A stretch of 64,000 nt of DNA from Lanius collurio (taxonomy: Eukaryota > Chordata > Aves > Passeriformes > Laniidae). Position numbers and translations under genes: made by a program. The notes under the pieces were generated by a model, which ran no database searches, was not told the origin of the DNA, and saw nothing but the letters and a program-made list of their open reading frames with translations. This document shows, piece by piece, positions 58,016 through 64,000 of this stretch. The first letter of the stretch is position 1. The number at the start of each line of letters is the position of its first letter. The DNA is taken from NCBI GenBank assembly GCA_020086605.1, contig JACBWW010000020.1, positions 11,118,424-11,182,423 on the forward strand, given 5' to 3'.

Positions 58016-59284
58016 CACTGAAAGAATGTATAAAGCAAGGATAGAAGGAATCTTTTATGGAAGTATTATAACTGCATTATTGTTAATAATTTTCTGTATT
58101 AATACTTTGGACCACTTATACATTCTTTGGGCTAAAGGTAAATTCTATGCTGAGATTTCCTCTTTCCACTCAGAACATGACAGAATTAATCAAAGTTGAA
58201 ACTGAACTGCAGTTCAGTTTATTGTATTCTTATTTTCCTGTTTTCATGGAGCACCACATAAAAAAAGCAAATAATTATTTATCACAAATTGTTTTGACAT
58301 TTTGATTTACTTTGAAAAAGAAAATGGGAATATTTGCTCAATTATTTAAATCTGTGCTATATGTTTTTACTGAGCTTCTTTCTTTTACATAGGTAACTGA
58401 TTTCAGTAAATGTATAAAAATTAGTAAAACTAATATTAATATGAAAGTATTTTTAAAGCTATAAACACAACACAATTGTTTATGTTTGGAATACAGGATG
58501 GCAAACATTATTTTCTGTATAGAATTGTTCATTATTAAGGCATTGTAAGTTTAGGTGAATAAACTGTAAGTACATATAAAAAGTTCCCTTCAAATCTGTG
58601 GAAATGACACTGCTATATTAAATTTTAATGGAAAAAAGAGTAATCCAAGGGGAAACCTGTATGATTAAGAGTAGCAAAACATCCTCACCTTGCAAGCTTT
58701 GCCTCTTACCTGCCTCAAAACCCAGTCTGCAGCCTCCACATTGTCATAGTTCAACTCCATCTGTATCTGCCATTACACACTCAAACAGTTGCCTTCTCCC
58801 CTGAGGGACACAACCTGGGTCTCAGCAAAGCATCCTGGCATCTCCACAAATGGGAAAATGTTTTGAGTCACTAATGATTAATAGTCCTGTCTCTCACACC
58901 ACCCCAGTGACTCAAAGTATTTGCTAATTTCTCCTCTTCTGCTGCTTACTCCAAATATTCTTCAAGAATGGTGACTTTCACTTAGACCAAAAGACAAAAG
59001 AGAGAAGAGAGAGGAGAGACAACACAAATCATAGTCCAATACAATGTGGTTACCAAAATGAAAAATAAAACAGTGGGCATCAGGAGTATAATCATACGGT
59101 GTGATTCGATTGTAACAATTCATAGGATAAAACTGGATCTGAATAGTTAAAATTACATCCTCCAATAATAACAAAGTTACAAACAGAAAAAACAGGATTT
59201 AATACTGGCACAAATACAATTCTCATTAGCCACAGCTCCCCACCCTGTTAACTTCCAAAGATTGGAGTGTTCTTTGTTGGGCTT
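58016..59284. other. No recognised feature
   Basis: The part at 58685-58960 is GC-balanced (for example 'ctgcctcaaaacccagtctgcagcctcc') and could be conserved non-coding or an old repeat. The remainder is AT-rich. Confidence 0.45.
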
Positions 59285-59565
59285 CGGGCACTATAGTGTA
59301 AGGATACAAAGCTGTTAGAGAGCATCCAAAGGAGGGCTATAAAGATCGTGAAGGGCCTTAAGGGGAAGTTGTGGGAGGAGCAGCTGAGTTAACTTGGTTT
59401 GTTCAACCTGGAGGAGACTGAGGGGACACCTCATTTCAGTTATAACTTTCTCATGAGGAGATGACAAGGGGCAGACACTGATCTCTTCTCTGCAGTGACC
59501 AGTGACAGAACCCGAGGGAATACCCTGAAGTTGTCAAGGGAAGCTTAGGTCTGGTAATTGAATAG
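59285..59565 (+). repeat. CR1 fragment, left of an ERV insertion
   Basis: Plus-strand CR1 blocks: 'gagagcatccaaaggagggctataaagatcgtgaagggcct', 'gttcaacctggaggagactgagggga', 'tctcttctctgcagtgacc' and 'acagaacccgagggaataccctgaagttgtcaaggg'. It stops at 'agcttaggtctgg'. The rest of the 3' part appears about 600 bases further right. Confidence 0.88.
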
Positions 59566-59656
59566 CTTGTACACTGCTTAATTTCTGTGGTGAGCTTGCC
59601 TCTTTATGCCTTGGAATATCTTAAATCATTTACAAACAGCCTAAATATTCCTCGAC
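59566..59656. other. Unassigned junction sequence
   Basis: About 90 AT-rich bases lie between the CR1 and the proposed LTR end. It may be part of the LTR (if that ends further left) or a separate insertion. Confidence 0.3.
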
Positions 59657-59999
59657 TGTGAAGCCCCACTTAAGCCAGTGCTAGTTGACAGCTACTCACC
59701 CGAAGCAGAAGTAGAGAAGAGAAATACAGCTCAAACCCCCTTTATGATCTTAAGTTATTTATTCCCTGTCCCAAGAGACAGAGCACCGACCTGGGCAAGA
59801 ATCAGCCGGGGTAAGAGACCGAGGCTTTGTGTCCAGTTGGTTTTATCACAGAGAGGGGGGAAAGGGGATACCAGGGGTGGAGCTGGGATAAACAACCAAC
59901 AGATCAGAGCCCGGGCTGATTGAACATAAGGCAAACCCAGCTATCTCAGAGTCACATGGCAGGGACCCAGCCGGGGCGGCCCAGGGAGGTCCACCACAG
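59657..59999 (-). mobile_element. 3' LTR of a truncated ERV, minus strand
   Basis: On the minus strand the block starts 'tgtggtggacctccctgggc' (59999) and carries a TATA-like 'tgataaaac' (59840-59850) and AATAAA (59758-59763). The proposed end is near 'gggcttcaca'. It is GC-rich against its AT-rich surroundings. A purine-rich tract and internal sequence precede it on its own strand (60000-60110), so it appears to be a 3' LTR. The frame at 59678-59923 is antisense to it. Confidence 0.7.
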
Positions 60000-60110
60000 C
60001 AATTCCCGTGTTTTTTTCTTTAAGCTGAGTGTGACTCTGAGCAGCATACCATGTGCAAACAATAATAACAGTGCAAAACATAATTGAAACTCATTGTCCC
60101 TACAACTCAA
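60000..60110 (-). pseudogene. ERV internal 3' end with polypurine tract
   Basis: Directly upstream of the LTR start, the minus strand reads 'aaagaaaaaaacacggg', a plausible polypurine tract. Before it a short frame (about 60099 to 60025) ends in a cysteine- and serine-rich tail, which recalls the cytoplasmic end of a retroviral envelope protein, though at about 24 residues this is only suggestive. Everything upstream of this point in the provirus is absent. Confidence 0.45.
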
Positions 60111-60174
60111 CATTACTCAGGATGTCTCTTTTCAATTTCCTAATAGAAAACTTTTGTAGGTTACTCAGGACATT

Positions 60175-60425
60175 TAGGGCAGGGAGTATCAGGACAAGAG
60201 TTTACAAAACAGAGTACCTTAGGCTGGATACTGGAAAAGGGTTCTTCACCCAGAGGGAACAGGCTCCCCAGAGGAGTGGTCACAGCACCGAGCGTGGCAG
60301 TTCAAGAGGTGTTTAGACAATACTTTCAGGCACATGGTGTGACTCTGAAGTGGTGCTGTGCAGGAGTGGCAGTTGTACTCGATGATCCCTGAGGGTCCCT
60401 TCCAACTCAATTTATTCTGTGATTA
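60175..60425 (+). repeat. CR1 3' end, right of the ERV insertion
   Basis: It begins near 'cagggagtatcagg' and continues with 'ccttaggctggatactggaaaagggttcttcacccagagg', 'gaacaggctccccagaggagtggtcacagcacc', 'gtgtttagacaatactttcaggcacatggtgtgactct', and the end 'gatgatccctgagggtcccttccaactcaatttattctgtgatt'. It follows on from 59285-59565 with a small overlap, so one CR1 was probably split by the ERV. The 87-residue frame at 60053-60316 is not a gene. Confidence 0.9.
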
Positions 60426-61654
60426 TATTAAAATAAATATGCTTGAAATCTGAAGTAATTTTTCAATTTCAAACTCAATTCTCAAATATTTCTATATGCA
60501 GAACTTCCCTTGAAGGCAATATGCTCTCATGTGTGAAATGGCCTGGATGATCATTGCAAGCATTGATATTGCTTGCAAAAACTATTGATATCAGTAGAAA
60601 GCTGTCCACTGACTTTGCTACAGTACTGTGGAAAATAAAATAACAAACTTGGATGTTTTTCATTAAGTACAAAATCATTTCAGGCAAGCAATCAAACTGC
60701 TTAAATACTTAAAGAAAGCAAACATTATTAATTAATTCCTGCCCTACCAAGACAGTTTCAGCTTATCTCACTGCACTACATTTTATCTTGAGAAGAGGTA
60801 CACTTTGGTCAAACATGGATTGAAATTATTTTGAAGAAAGAACAACACTTAATTCCCTAGCTGCACTCTCCTCATCATTTTCTATCTGCTTTGTTCATAT
60901 CAGGCTCTTTGCCTGTATCTGGGCAGATGAATATTACTTCTGCCTTTTTCTGTTCCCTGGATTTTGACTCATGTCCCCCACTTTTAGCTGTATGGGTATT
61001 AGATAACTAACCTATCATTCTAAACTTATTTAGTATGAAATTCCGTGGTTTGGAAGGAAGATTAGCCTGAATAAATAATTTTCTAGAAATGGCTATTACT
61101 TAGCTAGGAAATATTAATTTCTTCCTTCACTTGGACTAACTGCACAGCACCTTCATACACACATGCAGCTTTTCTCCATATACTCAGGTTAGCCCTTACC
61201 ATTCAATTATGTTGAGAAAGAAGAGGATTACAGGAAAGCAGAAACCATGATCTGACAACTTCTGTACTAATATCACCGAGTCTGAGAAAGTTTGATATGC
61301 ACAAAAGGGATGTGTAAGAGAAGTATCTAGTTGCAGCTAAGTACAGCATTTCCAACTCTGTCTTTACTGTGTACTGCACCAAAATAGAAGTGTAAAAGAA
61401 GCTCATAGGAGAATACTTCTGGAAATTACTATTGTGTTTAGAATACTGATTTTTATCAACAAAATCTTACCTTCTGTAAAATGATGAAGAACTTATGCTT
61501 CAAAAATAAATTTTGGAAAGGAAGAGAAAAGAAAGATAACATGAGAATTTTCATTCATCCTTAAATTACCTTTATAATTCAAGAAAGATGTAGGAAAACC
61601 CTGTCTTTCATTATGCAGATATAAATTATATTAAAATCAATAGAGTTGCTCTGG
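60426..61654. other. No recognised feature
   Basis: AT-rich DNA with no gene or named repeat. The 70- and 67-residue frames on the minus strand have no domain. Confidence 0.5.
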
Positions 61655-61984
61655 TATAAAAAGCAGAATTTATTTAAAATTCAACAGTTTTATTCCTTTC
61701 TGGAACATTAAATTCTAACACTTTGAAAACGGTGCATAATTTCATAGAAATGGAAAAATGCAAGCTAATATGTTTTTTAATGCTAGTAAATAATTATGCT
61801 TTTTAGGTAAAATTATCATTATTAGTAGAATTCATATCTTTTTGTTTCTATTTTGTATTGTTGTACTTGCATTTTTCCATTTCTATGAAATTATGCACCG
61901 TTTTCAAAGTGGTAGAATTCCAGAAGATTAATGTTCCAGAAAGGAAGAAAACCCTTGAATTTTAAATAAATTCTGCTTTTTATA
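61655..61984. repeat. Long near-perfect hairpin (inverted repeat with 101-base loop)
   Basis: Left arm 61655-61764 (110 bases) and right arm 61866-61984 (119 bases) are reverse complements. I count four mismatches and one 9-base insertion in the right arm, about 96% identity over aligned bases. The loop is 61765-61865. The outer ends are 'tataaaaagcag' and its complement 'ctgctttttata'. The ends TA...TA could be the TA target duplication of a Tc1/mariner-type miniature transposon, but that is an inference. Transcription through it would give a long double-stranded RNA hairpin. No coding frame is present. Confidence 0.93.
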
Positions 61985-64000
61985 TTCTTTATATATCATT
62001 ATGTCCATTTCAGACTATAATTTTCTTACAGATATCCCAGTACTAGAAAAGATGTGCCCAAGAATTGAATGAATGAGAAATAGAGTGAAATGATTCAAAG
62101 TAGTGTTTCACACAGCAGATTTTTTGCAAACCAAACACATCACTGTTCCACCCATACTTCGCAAATCTTCTGTGATAATTCAATGGTTAATCACAGTGAC
62201 ATCTGTTGCATTCTAGGACTATGCAGACAAGACCTTCAGTCTGTTTTACCATCTACCAAAAACAGTAAATTAGAATTATCCTGATTTTCCTTTAATCACA
62301 TTTAACTATGACAATGTATAACTATAACTATCTCACCAATTTTTTGTTTTTCTGACAATGTCATGGTCCTGCACTTACTGTTTGTTATTGAAATTCTGTC
62401 CATTAGTATACAGACAATCCAGGCAAGTCTTTTAACACCTACCCTTCTAAGCAGTCATGTCAAAATCCCCTTGTAACCTTCATGTCTGTGGTTTTTCTCC
62501 TTTGGTACCATTTCATCATGTCATTCTGGCCTTCCATTCCCATCCTTTAATGAACCTATGTTTAATTCCTTTTGCAGCTGGAAAGTCTATTTGCTGACCA
62601 ATAATCTTGGACACCAAAAAAATTTTGACAATCATTTATATGCTTGCATAATTCTTGTGGAAGAAAGTGTTTTCTGCCAAAAAAATCACCTGTCACTGAA
62701 GTAATAACTTGACAGCACTTTGCTATTTCCATACAATAGAGCCTTGGATATGTTTCCATTTTTCATCTTTGCCAGAAAAATAAATTAATTTGAAGACACC
62801 TGAAGGTATCTGCAACTTTGAAGGTTAATGGAGTCCTCTGAATACTTGAATAGACAGATATTTTTGTTTCATGTTTTTAGTGGAGGCTTGTTACTGTTGT
62901 GACATGCTCTACTCTTAATAATATTAAGAATGCTTCAGCCTTCTGGACATACCTTTTTATTCAGAAGAAGACAAAACTTTTTTGACTATAATATTTTAAT
63001 GCAAGCTAATATCCATTAACCCTTACTCTACCAATCAATTTTTCAAATGATTTTTGCACTGAATATTTGTTTTTAATACCAATCACAATCTCACTTACAA
63101 CCCATTCTCTAGGTACATTCAGATGTTTCTCTGTCATAGAACATTGTTTATGGAATCATATATGAGAAGTTACTGATTAAAAACATGGAAAAAATGTCAG
63201 CAATTTCTTGTAAAAACAATTCACAGCATAGCAGACATTCAATTTTAATGTCTTCCTTCCTTTCTTCTTTTCTTTCACATGTGTTTCAAACTCCTTTCTG
63301 GTGCACTTCAGCTAATTCCACTTTAGCATTTGCTATGAATGACACATTAGTAATAATTTCCTTCATCCATTTGTCATAAAATTATGAAGTGACACTTCAA
63401 AATTTAAGTGAGAAACTACAAATGGGTGAAGGACATAAATGTCACAAACTTTTTAGTAGTTCCTAAACACAAAGGTCCTAACAACAACAAGAGGAAATGT
63501 GTAGTAGACGTTGCAAGCACGGAGGAATACTGAAAAAGCACTAAAGTTCATCCAGATATTCCTTATAAAGGCTGCACTGACTGAGTTATCATATCGGAGT
63601 CAAAAATATGACACAAATGGGAATTAATGCCACACATTTAATATACACATTTATGAGTGAAAGGTAGATGTTGATCTCTGAATAAATTGATATTGCAAAG
63701 ATCTTTATGTGCCTTACAGACAAATGATAGAGCTTTATTTTTCAGGTTTTTCCATATATGTGATGTTATGCTATTGCACTGCACATAAGCTTGAGACTTA
63801 GTATTGGACATTTATATGCATTTTTTTCTTCTTCATCTTGTCATGTTTGAGCTGAGAGTTTGAGATGATCACACCAATGTTTCAACATACTATTAATAGA
63901 AGCACTGAGGAAAAACTTTAGCTGATTTGGTTATCATGAAAACACATGGTGAAAAAAAATTGATCCATTTTTCTTTAATCTTCTGAACCTTTATACAAAA
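61985..64000. other. No recognised feature (2 kb)
   Basis: AT-rich DNA to the end of the window. Small frames at 62090-62284, 62562-62759 and 63185-63379 have no domain. No repeat landmark was seen. Confidence 0.5.

Noticed and set aside
1..64000. CRISPR array, tRNA or rRNA genes, bacterial operons
   Set aside because: No regularly spaced repeats, no tRNA-like cloverleaf and no rRNA sequence were seen. The repeat content is that of a vertebrate genome.

Overview
This window looks like a gene-poor, AT-rich stretch of a bird genome, either intergenic or deep intronic. The evidence is its repeat content: many CR1 non-LTR retrotransposon fragments with the typical 3' ends (ATTCTATGATT-like octamer tails and the 'TTCAGCCTGGAGAAG' block), plus several LTR families of the kind common in birds (LTRs starting or ending in TGTGGTGG/CCACCACA, with TATA box, AATAAA and short target duplications). 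I see no intact cellular gene, no tRNA or rRNA, no operon-type structure and no CRISPR array. Most open reading frames are chance frames. The few that show recognisable peptide similarity are decayed CR1 ORF2 or retroviral env-tail fragments.

Layout. 0-6 kb: CR1 pieces at 30-190, 963-1080 and 3366-4190, and a solo LTR at 4979-5620 with a perfect 6-bp target duplication. 6-16 kb: mostly unique AT-rich DNA, with one copy of an unnamed composite repeat (8640-9378), an LTR plus CR1 (12863-13275) and an unexplained GC-rich block (14625-15085). 16-25 kb: the densest region, with a 1.5-kb CR1 carrying dead reverse transcriptase (16150-17690), LTRs at 17736, 19856 and 24225, the second inverted copy of the composite repeat (21478-22060), and a pair of nearly identical 120-bp inverted arms (22355-22474 and 23489-23609). 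25-34 kb: sparse, with a G/T-rich tract, an exon-like segment, LTR-like sequence near 30.2-30.9 kb and a CR1 at 32518-32765. 34-45 kb: CR1s at 34600, 40591 and 44583, and LTRs at 36483, 37659 and 42650. 45-50.6 kb: featureless. 50.6-60.5 kb: a CR1 nested in an older CR1, LTRs at 53655, 56017, 57830 and 59657, and CR1 pieces flanking the last. 61655-61984: a long, nearly perfect hairpin.

No set of genes here works together as a pathway. The most unusual structures are the 330-bp hairpin at 61.7 kb, the young inverted arms at 22.4/23.5 kb, the composite inverted repeat pair at 8.6/21.5 kb and the unclassified GC-rich block at 14.6 kb. Family assignments come from recalled consensus patterns and direct comparison of copies within the window, not from a database search. 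Boundaries marked approximate may shift by tens of bases.
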